Shown: positions 26,161 to 35,472, counted from the first letter of the stretch. The stretch is DNA of 64,000 bases from DATKFM01 sp963810485 (GCA_963810485.1 CAWENQ010000009.1:1-64000); one strand, 5' to 3'. Numbers and translations: made by a program. Notes: generated by a model from the letters alone, not told the origin.

Positions 26161-27564
26161 ATGAACTATTTCCCAGCATTTTTCGACCTCAGAGAACGGC
26201 GCGCCCTTATCGTCGGCGGCGGCGAGATCGCGGCCCGGCGCCTGCGGCTGCTGCTGAAGGCCGGCGCCAAGGTCACCGTCGTGGCGCCGCGCACTGTGGA
26301 GGAAATCGAGACTGCGATCAGCGACGGCACCGTCGTCGCGATCCGCCGCGGCTTCGTCGCCGGCGATATCACCGGCCACACGGTCGTGTTCTCAGCTACC
26401 GGTCGCGAGGATGTGGACGAGCGCGTAGCCGAGGCCGCCCGCACCGCCGGCGTGCCCGTGAACGTCACCGACCGGGCCGAGCTTTCCAGCTTCATCGTTC
26501 CCGCCATCGTCGAGCGCGACCCCGTCGTCATCGGCATCTCCACCGGCGGCGCCGCGCCGGTGCTGGCCAGCCGCGTGCGGGAGTCCATCGAGCGGCTGCT
26601 GCCGGCGCGCCTGGGCCGCCTGGCCGAGTTCGCCAGCAGCTTCCGCCGGGGCGTGCGGTCGAAGCTGCCGCAGGCCGCCAACCGTTTCCGCTTCTGGGAC
26701 CATTTTTTTGACGGCCCCATCGCCGCACAGCTGCTCGCCGGCGATGAACCCGGGGCCCATGAGCGCATGCTGACCCTGGTGAACGGCCGTGCGGTGACCG
26801 AGGCGCCGAAAGGCTCGGTCGCCATCGTCGGCGCCGGGCCCGGCGATCCGGATTTGCTGACCCTGCGCGCGCTCCGCCTGATCCAGCGCGCCGAGGTGGT
26901 GATCTATGACAATCTGGTCAGCTCCGCGGTGCTCGATCTCGTGCGCCGCGACGCCGAGCGCATCTATGTCGGCAAGAGCAAGGGCAACCACAGCAAGACC
27001 CAGGATGAGATCAACGCCCTGATCGCCGAGCACGCCCTTTATGGCCATCGCGTCATCAGGCTGAAGGGCGGCGATCCCTTCATCTTCGGCCGCGGCGGCG
27101 AGGAAGTGGAATATCTGCGCCAGCGCGGCATCCGGGCCGAACTGGTGCCGGGCATCACCGCCGCGCTCGGCTGCGCCGCTGCCGTCGGCATCCCCCTCAC
27201 CCACCGGGATCACGCCCATGCGGTGACGCTGGCCACCGGTCAGGGCAAGGATGACGAAACCGAGCTTGATTGGGCCACGCTGGCCAAGCTGAAGCAGACG
27301 CTGGCGATCTATATGGGCGTCGGCAAGGCGGGCTACATCGCCAGCCGGCTGATCGGCCATGGCCTCGATCCCGCAACGCCGGTCGCCGTCATCGAGAACG
27401 GCACGCTGCCGAGCCAACGCGCGGTCTATGGGCGCCTCTCCGGCCTCGGCCTGCTGGTGCGCCAGAGCGGCATCACCGGGCCGGCGCTGATCGTCATCGG
27501 CACCGTCGTTTCCCTCGCCGACCAAGCCCAGACGCCCGAGCGTCTCGAAGCGGCCGTGGCCTGA
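26161..27564 (+). CDS. cysG: Siroheme synthase (CysG)
   Basis: The 467-residue trifunctional enzyme makes siroheme, the cofactor of the sulfite reductase encoded downstream. Residues 1-200 form the precorrin-2 dehydrogenase/ferrochelatase half (ALIVGGGEIAARRLRLLLKAGA, STGGAAPVLASRVRESIE). Residues from about 220 form uroporphyrinogen-III C-methyltransferase (VGAGPGDPDLLTLRALRLI, LKGGDPFIFGRGGEE, PGITAALGCAA). The start at 26161 has TTGGAGG upstream. It heads the seven-gene sulfur operon under the tandem SAM aptamers. Confidence 0.93.
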   Translation: MNYFPAFFDLRERRALIVGGGEIAARRLRLLLKAGAKVTVVAPRTVEEIETAISDGTVVAIRRGFVAGDITGHTVVFSATGREDVDERVAEAARTAGVPVNVTDRAELSSFIVPAIVERDPVVIGISTGGAAPVLASRVRESIERLLPARLGRLAEFASSFRRGVRSKLPQAANRFRFWDHFFDGPIAAQLLAGDEPGAHERMLTLVNGRAVTEAPKGSVAIVGAGPGDPDLLTLRALRLIQRAEVVIYDNLVSSAVLDLVRRDAERIYVGKSKGNHSKTQDEINALIAEHALYGHRVIRLKGGDPFIFGRGGEEVEYLRQRGIRAELVPGITAALGCAAAVGIPLTHRDHAHAVTLATGQGKDDETELDWATLAKLKQTLAIYMGVGKAGYIASRLIGHGLDPATPVAVIENGTLPSQRAVYGRLSGLGLLVRQSGITGPALIVIGTVVSLADQAQTPERLEAAVA

Positions 27565-27578
27565 GGGAGAGCGCAGCG

Positions 27579-27935
27579 ATGCCGCAGCAAGTCATCACCG
27601 CCAACCGGCTTCTCGACGGCCGCGTCGTCTTCCTCGCCGCCAATGGCGAGTGGAGCGAGCGCGTCGGCGCGAGCCGCGTGGCGCAGGATGATTCCGATGC
27701 GGCGCTGCTTCAGGCCGAAGCCAACCAGGCCGTGGCGGACCGCAAGGTGGTGGCGCCCTATCTCATCCCGGTGTCGACCGAGAACGGCCGGATCACGCCG
27801 CTGCGCTACCGCGAGGTGCTGCGCGCGCTCGGCCCGAGCACCCATCCCGAATATCGGCCGGCCGGCCGACGCCACGGCGGCATTCTAGGAGCGGCGCGAT
27901 GTACCGTTACGACAATTACGATCATGCCCTGGTGA
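27579..27935 (+). CDS. DUF2849 protein (C-terminus uncertain)
   Basis: DUF2849 proteins are about 100 residues long and commonly sit between cysG and cysI; this one begins MPQQVITANRLLDGRVVFLA and is clearly related. In frame it runs to 27935 and overlaps cysI by 37 bases. If one unit of the GGCC tandem run at about 27857-27869 were removed, it would instead end at the TAG 27886-27888, 10 bases before cysI and just before its ribosome site. That would be the usual layout and length. Its role in sulfite reduction is unknown. Confidence 0.8.
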   Translation: MPQQVITANRLLDGRVVFLAANGEWSERVGASRVAQDDSDAALLQAEANQAVADRKVVAPYLIPVSTENGRITPLRYREVLRALGPSTHPEYRPAGRRHGGILGAARCTVTTITIMPW

Positions 27936-29554
27936 AGGAGCGCGTCGCGCAGTTCCGCGATCAGGCCAACCGCCGGATCGCCGGCGAACTCACCGAAGAC
28001 GAGTTCAAGCCGCTGCGGCTGATGAACGGCCTCTATCTCCAGCTCCACGCCTACATGCTGCGAGTCGCCATTCCCTACGGCACGCTGTCGTCGGAGCAGC
28101 TGCGCAAGCTGGCCGATATCGCGCGCCGCTACGACAAGGGCTACGGCCATTTCACCACCCGCCAGAACATCCAGTTCAACTGGATCAAGCTCGAGGAGAC
28201 GGCCGACATCCTGGGCGAGCTCGCCACAGTCGAGATGCACGCGATCCAGACCAGCGGCAACTGCATCCGCAATGTCACCGCCGATCATTTCGCCGGCGTG
28301 TCCGCCGACGAGATCGAGGATCCGCGCATCTATTGCGAGATCATCCGCCAGTGGTCGACATTCCATCCGGAGTTCACCTTCCTGCCGCGCAAGTTCAAGG
28401 TCGCGGTAACCGGCTCGCCCCGCGATCGCGCCGCGGTCAAGGTGCATGACATCGGCCTGCGCATGTTGCGCAACGAGAGCGGCGAGGCCGGCTTCGAGGT
28501 CTATGTCGGCGGCGGCCAGGGCCGCACGCCGGTCATCGCCAAGAGCATCCGCTCGTTCCTGCCGAAGCGGCATCTGCTGTCCTATCTCGAGGCGATCCTA
28601 CGGGTCTACAACCAGCTCGGCCGCCGCGACAATCTCTACAAGGCGCGGGTCAAGATCCTGGTAGATGCCGTCGGCGCCGCCCAGTTCACCCAGATGGTCG
28701 AAGAGGAATGGCAGCATATCCGCGACGGCTACCTGGATCTGCCGGCCGCCGAGATCGAACGCATCCGCGCCTTCTTCGCGCCGCCGGCCTACAAGGCCTT
28801 TGCCGGTCCGCCGGCGGAATATGACGCGCAGCTCCGCCGCGATTTCCTGTTCGCCCGCTGGGTGCGCAGCAACGTCGCGCCGCACAAGCGGCCGGGTTAC
28901 GCCATCGTGACCCTGTCCTTGAAGCCGGCCGGCGGCGTTCCGGGCGATGCGACCGATGGGCAGATGGACGCCGTCGCCGATCTGGCAGACGACTACAGCT
29001 TCGGCGAAATCCGCGTCAGCCATGAGCAGAACCTGGTGCTCGCCGATGTGGAACAGGCCAGGCTGTACGAGCTCTGGCGCAAGCTGGAGGCGCTGAAGCT
29101 GGCCGAAGCGAACATCGGCCTCGCCGGCGACATCATCGCCTGCCCGGGCCTCGACTACTGCGCCCTGGCCAATGCCCGCTCGATTCCGGTGGCGCAGCAG
29201 ATCAGCAAGCATTTCGCCGACCTGACGCGCCTCCTGGATATCGGCGAACTGAAGATCAAGATCTCCGGCTGCATCAATGCCTGCGGCCATCACCATGTGG
29301 GCCATATCGGCATCCTCGGCGTCGATAAGCACGGCCAGGAATTCTACCAGATCACCCTCGGCGGCAGCGCCGACGAGAACGCCTCCATCGGCGACATCGT
29401 CGGCCCGGCCTTCGGCACCGATCGGGTTGTCGGTGCTGTCGAGACCATCATCGATACCTACCTGAAGCTGCGCGGCGAAAACGAGCGCTTCCTCGACACC
29501 TATCGCCGCGTCGGCCTCAAGCCCTTCAAGGAGAAGCTCTATGCCGCTCATTAA
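27899..29554 (+). CDS. cysI: Sulfite reductase hemoprotein (nitrite/sulfite reductase family)
   Basis: The 551-residue enzyme reduces sulfite to sulfide at a siroheme-[4Fe-4S] centre. The cluster ligands are the Cys pairs in CPGLDYC and CINAC (about residues 415-460), followed by HHHVGHIGILG. The two ferredoxin-like repeats FTTRQNIQF and SHEQNLVLADV carry the substrate-binding Arg/Lys regions. Sulfite rather than nitrite is assigned because of cysG, cysH and metZ around it. It overlaps the DUF934 gene by 14 bases. Confidence 0.92.
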   Translation: MYRYDNYDHALVKERVAQFRDQANRRIAGELTEDEFKPLRLMNGLYLQLHAYMLRVAIPYGTLSSEQLRKLADIARRYDKGYGHFTTRQNIQFNWIKLEETADILGELATVEMHAIQTSGNCIRNVTADHFAGVSADEIEDPRIYCEIIRQWSTFHPEFTFLPRKFKVAVTGSPRDRAAVKVHDIGLRMLRNESGEAGFEVYVGGGQGRTPVIAKSIRSFLPKRHLLSYLEAILRVYNQLGRRDNLYKARVKILVDAVGAAQFTQMVEEEWQHIRDGYLDLPAAEIERIRAFFAPPAYKAFAGPPAEYDAQLRRDFLFARWVRSNVAPHKRPGYAIVTLSLKPAGGVPGDATDGQMDAVADLADDYSFGEIRVSHEQNLVLADVEQARLYELWRKLEALKLAEANIGLAGDIIACPGLDYCALANARSIPVAQQISKHFADLTRLLDIGELKIKISGCINACGHHHVGHIGILGVDKHGQEFYQITLGGSADENASIGDIVGPAFGTDRVVGAVETIIDTYLKLRGENERFLDTYRRVGLKPFKEKLYAAH

Positions 29555-30149
29555 AGCCAATGGCATTGCCGACGATCTCTGGACGTTCGTGAAGGACGAA
29601 GAGCAGCTTCCCCCTGAAGGCGCCATCATCGTCACGCTGGCGCGCTGGCAGGCGAACCGCGACCAGCTCGCGGCACGGCCGACGCCGCTGGGCATCCGCT
29701 TGAAGAGCGATCAGGCGCCGTCGACCATTTCCGGCGATATCGAGCGCTTCGATGTGATCGCGCTCGAATTCCCGAAATTCACCGACGGCCGCGCCTATAG
29801 CAGCGCGCGCCTGCTGCGCGAGCGTCACGGGTTCCGCGGCGAATTGCGGGCCGTGGGCAACGTGCTGCGGGACCAGCTTGCCTTCATGCGCCGCTGCGGT
29901 TTCGACAGCTACGAGATTCCGGAAACCGCCGATGCGGCGGCTTGGGCCGACTCGCTGCGCGGGCTCTCCGTGGTCTATCAGCCGGCGACCGATGGCCGGC
30001 AGACCGCGCTGGCCGCCCGTCACCGGCCGGCGCCCGCACAGCGCCGCGAAGTCGAAAACGAAGAGGAGCCGGCGCCGAAGGTGATCGCCGCGGCGGTGGA
30101 AGCCAGCAACGAGTACTCGCAGGTCTGCGCGGGTTATTGGGCTTACTAG
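29541..30149 (+). CDS. DUF934 protein, sulfite-reductase partner
   Basis: The 202-residue protein is of the DUF934 family (CysX/oxidoreductase-like), nearly always next to cysI in proteobacteria. The core FPKFTDGRAYSSARLLRERHGFRGELRAVGNVL is characteristic. Its exact function is not known; it is thought to help electron transfer to CysI. It starts inside the end of cysI, so translation is coupled. The tail from about residue 160 is poorly conserved and charged. Confidence 0.88.
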   Translation: MPLIKANGIADDLWTFVKDEEQLPPEGAIIVTLARWQANRDQLAARPTPLGIRLKSDQAPSTISGDIERFDVIALEFPKFTDGRAYSSARLLRERHGFRGELRAVGNVLRDQLAFMRRCGFDSYEIPETADAAAWADSLRGLSVVYQPATDGRQTALAARHRPAPAQRREVENEEEPAPKVIAAAVEASNEYSQVCAGYWAY

Positions 30150-30180
30150 TTGCAAAACACATAGGAACGCGAAAACCATC

Positions 30181-30918
30181 ATGCTCGACTCGCCCGCCCC
30201 TGTCAGCCTTTCGCCCAGCACGGAAGCTCTCCGCGCGCGGGCGCTCGGCATTGCCGGGCGGCAGCGGCGGCAGGCGGCGCTGACCTTGCTGCAATGCGTG
30301 TTGAAGGAGGAGTTTCCCGGGCGCATTGCCGTGGTGTCGTCATTCGGCGTCGAGTCCGCGGTGATCCTGTCGCTGGTGTCGGAAGTCGATCCGGCGACAC
30401 CCGTGATCTTCCTCGAGACTGGCAAGCATTTCCCGGAGACACTGGCCTATCGCGACAAGCTGGCGCGGCGCCTGAAGCTGAGCGATGTCAGGGATATCAA
30501 GCCCGATTCCGTCGAACTCATCTCGAACGATCCGTCTGGCGATCTCTGGCAGCGCGACACCGATGCCTGCTGCGGCATCCGCAAGGTGGTGCCGTTGAGC
30601 CGCGCGCTGTCCAGCTTCGATGCCTGGATCACCGGCCGCAAGCGCCATCACGGCGCCGAGCGCGCCAATCTCTCGCTGGTCGAAGCATCGGAAGGACGGT
30701 TCAAGATCAATCCGCTGGCCGATTGGACTTCCGAAGAGATCGCAGCGGATTTCCGGGCGCGGAATCTGCCGGTGCATCCGCTGGCGCTCGATGGATATGG
30801 CTCCATCGGCTGCGCACCTTGCACGCGCAAGACCAAGGAAGGCGAGAATGCCCGCGCGGGCCGCTGGTCCGGCACCGACAAGACCGAATGCGGCATCCAT
30901 CGGGCGCCCTGGTTCTGA
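30181..30918 (+). CDS. cysH: Adenylyl-/phosphoadenylyl-sulfate reductase
   Basis: The 245-residue enzyme reduces activated sulfate to sulfite with thioredoxin. SSFGVESAVILSLV near residue 52 is the PP-loop of the family, CC near residue 128 (DTDACCGIRK) and CAPC near 210 give the four Cys of a [4Fe-4S] cluster, and ECGIH near the C-terminus carries the catalytic Cys. The cluster indicates APS as substrate, as in most alphaproteobacteria. It is the fifth gene of the SAM-controlled operon. Confidence 0.92.
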   Translation: MLDSPAPVSLSPSTEALRARALGIAGRQRRQAALTLLQCVLKEEFPGRIAVVSSFGVESAVILSLVSEVDPATPVIFLETGKHFPETLAYRDKLARRLKLSDVRDIKPDSVELISNDPSGDLWQRDTDACCGIRKVVPLSRALSSFDAWITGRKRHHGAERANLSLVEASEGRFKINPLADWTSEEIAADFRARNLPVHPLALDGYGSIGCAPCTRKTKEGENARAGRWSGTDKTECGIHRAPWF

Positions 30919-30987
30919 GTTCGTAAGTCGTCCGTCACTGCGTATCATCCAGTACCAGTCACCAGATCGACTCCGGCATCGAACCGC

Positions 30988-31824
30988 ATGACGCAAGAGA
31001 TCATCGTCTTCTTTCTGATCGGGGGCTTGGCGCAGCTTGTCGACGGCGCGCTCGGCATGGCGTTCGGCGTGATCTCGACATCGCTGCTGCTGAGCTTCGG
31101 CATCACGCCCGCGGTGACCAGCGCCACGGTGCATGTCTGCAAGATCGCGACCGGCGCTGCTTCCGGCTTCTCCCATCTCGCGCTCGGAAATGTGGATCGC
31201 CGCCTGCTGCTGCAACTGGCGCTGCCCGGCGCGATCGGCGCGATGATCGGCGCCTATGTCCTGACCACGCTGCCGGTGGAGATCGCGCGGCCGCTGGTGG
31301 CCGTGTATCTGTTCATCATGGGAATTCTGATCCTGCGGCGCGCGCTTCGCCAGCGGGTCGCGGTTGCGGTTGAATCGGCGGGTCATCCTCGAACGGCTGC
31401 GCCTCTGGGCCTGATCGGCGGATTTCTCGATGCGACGGGCGGCGGGGGCTGGGGGCCGATCGTCACGTCGGGTCTTCTGGTCAGGAACATGAAGCCCGCA
31501 ACGGCCATCGGAACCGCCAATCTTGCAGAATTCGTGGTGGCGATATGCGCGGCTGGTGTATTTCTCGCCTTCGCCAGTTTCTACCTTCCGGCCATCATCG
31601 GCCTGACGCTCGGCGGCGTGCTGACAGCGCCGATCGCTGCTTATCTGACGAAAAGAATCCCCGCGAGGCTGGTCCTGGGTGCAGTCGCGGTGCTAATCTT
31701 CGCGCTGAGTGTGCGGACCACCGTCGTCGCAATCAGCGGCTGGCAGGATAAGGCGGTGGCCGCCACGGAAACCGAGGCCGTCGTTCTCAACCACACAGAC
31801 CCGGCACCCGGCGAGCAGAACTGA
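30988..31824 (+). CDS. TauE/SafE-family sulfite exporter/permease
   Basis: The 278-residue protein has about eight transmembrane segments and the two half-repeats of the TauE/SafE family (GGLAQLVDGALGMAFGVISTSLLL; GGFLDATGGGGWGPIVTSGLL). The family moves organosulfur anions or sulfite across the inner membrane. Its place between cysH and metZ supports export of sulfite or a related anion, which would protect the cell when reduction is unbalanced. Confidence 0.88.
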   Translation: MTQEIIVFFLIGGLAQLVDGALGMAFGVISTSLLLSFGITPAVTSATVHVCKIATGAASGFSHLALGNVDRRLLLQLALPGAIGAMIGAYVLTTLPVEIARPLVAVYLFIMGILILRRALRQRVAVAVESAGHPRTAAPLGLIGGFLDATGGGGWGPIVTSGLLVRNMKPATAIGTANLAEFVVAICAAGVFLAFASFYLPAIIGLTLGGVLTAPIAAYLTKRIPARLVLGAVAVLIFALSVRTTVVAISGWQDKAVAATETEAVVLNHTDPAPGEQN

Positions 31825-31839
31825 CAAGAAAACAGAGGG

Positions 31840-31861
31840 CCGGACGCGGCAATTCGTCCGG
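31840..31861 (+). promoter_or_regulatory. Stem-loop just before metZ
   Basis: CCGGACG (31840-31846) pairs with CGTCCGG (31855-31861). The 3' arm overlaps the first bases of the GGAG ribosome site of metZ (31860-31863), so the hairpin could limit translation. No aptamer was recognised here. Confidence 0.4.
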
Positions 31862-31871
31862 AGCCACAAAG

Positions 31872-33086
31872 ATGCCGGACGATAGCCAGAGACAAAGCAA
31901 GGCAAAGCCGAAGAAGAATACTTGGCGGCCGCAGACGCGCCTGGTGCGCGGCGGCCTGACGCGCAGCCAATTCGGCGAGACCGCGGAGGCCATCTACTTG
32001 ACCTCAGGCTATGTCTATGACGATGCCGAGACGGCGGAGGCCCGCTTCAAGGATCTCGATCCCGGCTACATCTACAGCCGCTATGGCAATCCCACGGTGG
32101 CGATGTTCGAAGAGCGCATGTGCCAGCTCGAAGGCGCACCGGCCTCTCGCGCGCTTGCCACCGGCATGGCGGCGGTTAACGCCGCCATCATGTGCCAGGT
32201 TCGTGCCGGCGATCGCGTTGTGGCGTCGCGGGCGCTGTTCGGCTCCTGCCGCTACATCATCGAGGAATTGCTGCCGCGCTATGGCGTGACCACGCAACTG
32301 GTCGACGGTCCCGATCTCGATCAATGGCGCGATGCGCTGAAGCCCGGCGCGCGCTGCGTATTCATCGAGACGCCGGCCAATCCCACGCTGCAGCTCATCG
32401 ACATTCCGGCGGTGGCGGAGCTGTGCCACGCCGCCGGCGCGCGGCTGATCGTCGACAACGTCTTCGCCACGCCCGTGCTGCAAAAGCCGCTGCCGCTGGG
32501 CGCCGATATCGTGCTCTACTCCACGACCAAGCATATCGACGGCCAGGGCCGCTGCCTCGGCGGCATCGTGCTGGGTTCCGAGGATTTCATCGTCAAGGAG
32601 CTTCATCCGCTTCTGAAGCATACCGGCCCGTCGCTCAGCCCGTTCAATGCCTGGATCATGCTGAAGGGCTTGGAGACGCTGGAGCTGCGCGTGCGCCAGC
32701 ATTGCAGCAACGCCACCACGATCGCCGATTTCCTCGCCTCCCATGGCGAGGTATCCAATCTGATTTATCCCGGCCGGAACGATTTCCCGCAGCGCGCGTT
32801 GGCGCAGCGGCAGATGTCATCCGGCGGCACGCTGGTGACGTTCGAGCTCAAGGGCGACAAGGCGCGGGCCTTCCGCTTCCTCAATGCGCTGGAGCTGATC
32901 GACATCTCCAACAATCTCGGCGACTCCAAGAGCCTGGTCACCCATCCGGCGACCACGACACACCAGCGTCTGAGCCCGGCCGACCGGGCGCATCTGGGCA
33001 TCACCGACAGCATGATCCGGCTCTCCGTCGGCCTCGAGGATGCGGCCGATATCATCGACGATCTGGACCAGGCGCTGAGCGCCTAG
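31872..33086 (+). CDS. metZ: O-succinylhomoserine sulfhydrylase
   Basis: The 404-residue PLP enzyme joins sulfide to O-succinylhomoserine to form homocysteine, linking sulfate assimilation to methionine. The PLP lysine lies in LYSTTKHIDGQGR near residue 219, with the family segments YSRYGNPTVAMFEERM and SLGDSKSLVTHP-like NLGDSKSLVTHPATTTHQ. It closes the operon, 47 bases after the exporter gene. The convergent znuA gene shares the CTAG at 33083-33086, so both genes stop within the same four bases. Confidence 0.92.
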   Translation: MPDDSQRQSKAKPKKNTWRPQTRLVRGGLTRSQFGETAEAIYLTSGYVYDDAETAEARFKDLDPGYIYSRYGNPTVAMFEERMCQLEGAPASRALATGMAAVNAAIMCQVRAGDRVVASRALFGSCRYIIEELLPRYGVTTQLVDGPDLDQWRDALKPGARCVFIETPANPTLQLIDIPAVAELCHAAGARLIVDNVFATPVLQKPLPLGADIVLYSTTKHIDGQGRCLGGIVLGSEDFIVKELHPLLKHTGPSLSPFNAWIMLKGLETLELRVRQHCSNATTIADFLASHGEVSNLIYPGRNDFPQRALAQRQMSSGGTLVTFELKGDKARAFRFLNALELIDISNNLGDSKSLVTHPATTTHQRLSPADRAHLGITDSMIRLSVGLEDAADIIDDLDQALSA

Positions 33087-34087
33087 CTGCCGGATGTCAG
33101 GCACGTCCGGAGCGATTCCGCGATATTGCGCATTAGTTTGAAGTAGAGGTCCGGCCCGGCATCGAGTGCCGCGCCCTCGGGATCCAGCACGCCGGTCCTG
33201 ACATCCGTATCAGCCACCGCCGTATCCACCAGCGATGGCGCGAAGTTCGGCTCGCGGAACACGCAACGCGCCTGCTGGGCGTCAATCTTGTCGCGGATCT
33301 CGCTGAGGCGCTTCGCGCCCGGCGGCATTTCGGGATGCACGGTGATCGAACCGACACCCGCAAGGCCGTAGCGACGGTCGAAGTACTGGTAGGCATCGTG
33401 GAAGACAATGAAGGGCGTATCCTTGACCGGTGCAAGGGTTGCCGCGATCTCCCGGTCAAGATCGTCCAGCTTCCGTTCGAGCTTCTGTTCATTCGTGCGA
33501 TAAGCTCCGGCGTTGGCTGGATCGACATTCGCTAGCTCTGATGCGATTGCCGCCGCCATCAGTTTTGCGTTCGCCGGATCGAGCCATAGATGCCCGTCAT
33601 AGGGTTCGTGCTCTTCTTCGGCGTGCTCCTCGCCCTCACTTTCCTCATGCAGATGCTCGTCCCAGATGCCGCCCTCGCGCACTGGCAGAACGGTCAGTCC
33701 TGGGACATCAGCGAGTTCCACCGAGCGGGCGCCTTCGGGCAGCGTCTCGATGGCCTTGTGCAGGAAGGTCTCCAAGCCCTCGCCGATCCAAAAGATAACC
33801 CGCGCATCCTGGATGGCCTGGGCGTCCGACGGCGTGAGCGCATAGCTGTGGGGCGACGCCGCGCCTTTGACGAGCAGCACCGGCGTGCCGACGCCATCCA
33901 TGATCGCGGCGACGAGGGAGTGCACGGGCTTGAAGCTGGCGACAACCGCGGGCGCTTCGGCCCGAACAGCCGCGGGATACAGGGCGAGAGCAAGTGCGCT
34001 CGCCAAGAAGCGGACGGAGGTCAAATCCCGCCATGGCCACACCTGTCTGGACGTTGCGCGAGCCCGGATGCTACGATATAACATCAT
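33083..34087 (-). CDS. znuA: Zinc ABC transporter periplasmic binding protein
   Basis: The protein binds zinc in the periplasm for ZnuBC. It has a hydrophobic export signal (FLASALALALYPAAVRA), the metal-site residues in FKPVHSLVAAIM, and the His/Glu-rich loop HLHEESEGEEHAEEEHEPYDGH that is typical of ZnuA. The start is uncertain: ATGs at 34087 and 34084 lie only 6-10 bases from the Zur operator. The nearer GTG/TTG codons in the WPWRDLTSV region would place the signal peptide at the N-terminus. It is divergent from zur-znuCB across a shared operator. Confidence 0.88.
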   Translation of the reverse strand: MMLYRSIRARATSRQVWPWRDLTSVRFLASALALALYPAAVRAEAPAVVASFKPVHSLVAAIMDGVGTPVLLVKGAASPHSYALTPSDAQAIQDARVIFWIGEGLETFLHKAIETLPEGARSVELADVPGLTVLPVREGGIWDEHLHEESEGEEHAEEEHEPYDGHLWLDPANAKLMAAAIASELANVDPANAGAYRTNEQKLERKLDDLDREIAATLAPVKDTPFIVFHDAYQYFDRRYGLAGVGSITVHPEMPPGAKRLSEIRDKIDAQQARCVFREPNFAPSLVDTAVADTDVRTGVLDPEGAALDAGPDLYFKLMRNIAESLRTCLTSGS

Positions 34088-34112
34088 GGCAACGTTATAG
34101 TATAACATATAG
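34088..34112. promoter_or_regulatory. Zur operator between znuA and zur
   Basis: GTTATAgTATAAC (34094-34106) is a perfect palindrome around one central base, and the flanks extend the symmetry in part (ACGTTATA/TATAACAT). This matches the alphaproteobacterial Zur box. A further half-site, GATATAACAT, lies just left at about 34075-34084. It can repress both divergent units when zinc is plentiful. Confidence 0.8.
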
Positions 34113-34115
34113 AGC

Positions 34116-34661
34116 ATGGCAAGAGCCCTCTCCTCTTCCCGCGGCAAACCGCGGCAGCGCGCCGGCGAGTTCGGCCGCGAGCCCCACGACCATCAGCATT
34201 GCATCGCCGATGCGTTGGACCGGGCAGCGGCGCTTTGCGAACAGCGCGGCTCGAAGCTGACAGACATCCGCCGGCGGGTGCTGGAGCTGGTCTGGCGCAA
34301 TCATGCGCCCGTCGGCGCCTATGACCTCCTTGACGAGATCCGCAAGGATGGCCGCATTGCTGCACCGCCGACGGTGTACCGGGCGCTCGATTTCCTGCGC
34401 GAACAAGGCTTGGTGCATCGCCTGGAATCCCTGAACGCCTTCGTCGGCTGCACGCGGCCGGACCGCACCCATGTCAGCCAGTTCCTGATCTGCACCGGCT
34501 GCCAGGCCGTCGCCGAGCTGGATGCGCCGGAAGTGGGCAGCGCCGTGTCGCAGAGCGCCGCCAAGGCCGGTTTCGTGGTCGACCGCATGACCATCGAGAT
34601 GCACGGCCTCTGCCCCGCCTGCAGCAAGGGCGCCGAGGGCCGGCGCGCTCGCCATGCCTGA
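34116..34661 (+). CDS. zur: Fur-family zinc uptake regulator Zur
   Basis: The 181-residue regulator has the Fur winged helix (LTDIRRRVLELVWRNHAPVGAYDLLDEI...APPTVYRALDFL) and a C-terminal metal domain with CTGC and CPAC, the two Cys pairs of the structural zinc site. The N-terminal HDHQH adds metal-binding residues. It overlaps znuC by eight bases, so it is part of the zur-znuC-znuB unit and probably autoregulated through the operator next to its start. Confidence 0.9.
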   Translation: MARALSSSRGKPRQRAGEFGREPHDHQHCIADALDRAAALCEQRGSKLTDIRRRVLELVWRNHAPVGAYDLLDEIRKDGRIAAPPTVYRALDFLREQGLVHRLESLNAFVGCTRPDRTHVSQFLICTGCQAVAELDAPEVGSAVSQSAAKAGFVVDRMTIEMHGLCPACSKGAEGRRARHA

Positions 34662-35472
34662 CGACCGGCATCACCATAGCGAGCCCGAGCCGGCTCCGGA
34701 TTGGCTGCTGCGGCTCGACGGCATTCACCTGGCGCGCAACGGGCGGCACATCCTCGATCACATCCACCTGTCCGTCGCGCCGCAGGAGATTGTCACGCTG
34801 ATCGGCCCCAACGGCGCGGGAAAGACCATGCTCGTGCGGATCGCGCTCGGCCTGATCCAACCCGACAGCGGCCAGGTGCAGCGCCGCGCCGGACTGACCA
34901 TCGGATACATGCCGCAGCATTTCCATGTGGAGGAGACGCTGCCGCTGACGGCGCGGCGGTTCCTGCAGCTGGCGAAGGGTGCCGGCGAAGAGGCATTGCG
35001 GATGGCTGCAGCGGAAGTCGGCATCGAGCATCTGCTGAACCAGCCGTTGCAGGGGCTCTCGGGCGGCGAATTGCAGCGCACCCTGCTCGCCCGCGCCATC
35101 CTCCGCCGGCCGCACCTTCTGGTGCTCGACGAGCCGGTGCGCGGCGTCGACATGACCGGGCAGCTTGAACTCTACGACCTGATCGCGCGGCTGCGGCGGC
35201 GGCTTGGCTGCGGCGTGCTCATGGTGTCCCACGATCTGCATATCGTGATGGCGGCGACGGACCGGGTGATCTGCCTGAACCACCATATCTGCTGCCACGG
35301 GCAGCCGGACACGGTGAGCGCCCATCCGGAATATCTGGCGCTGTTCGGGCCATTGTCGAAGGAGCGGCTCGCGGTCTATCAGCACCACCACGACCATCGC
35401 CACGATCTCCATGGCGAAGTGGTCGCCGGCAACGGTCGTACCGGGCATGGAGAGCCGCCTCATGCTCCATGA
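34654..35472 (+). CDS. znuC: Zinc ABC transporter ATPase
   Basis: The 272-residue ATPase has Walker A GPNGAGKT, the signature LSGGE and Walker B LLVLDEP, with the H-loop SHD. The His-rich C-terminal tail (HHHDHRHDLH) is common in ZnuC. It overlaps zur upstream and znuB downstream. Confidence 0.9.
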   Translation: MPDDRHHHSEPEPAPDWLLRLDGIHLARNGRHILDHIHLSVAPQEIVTLIGPNGAGKTMLVRIALGLIQPDSGQVQRRAGLTIGYMPQHFHVEETLPLTARRFLQLAKGAGEEALRMAAAEVGIEHLLNQPLQGLSGGELQRTLLARAILRRPHLLVLDEPVRGVDMTGQLELYDLIARLRRRLGCGVLMVSHDLHIVMAATDRVICLNHHICCHGQPDTVSAHPEYLALFGPLSKERLAVYQHHHDHRHDLHGEVVAGNGRTGHGEPPHAP

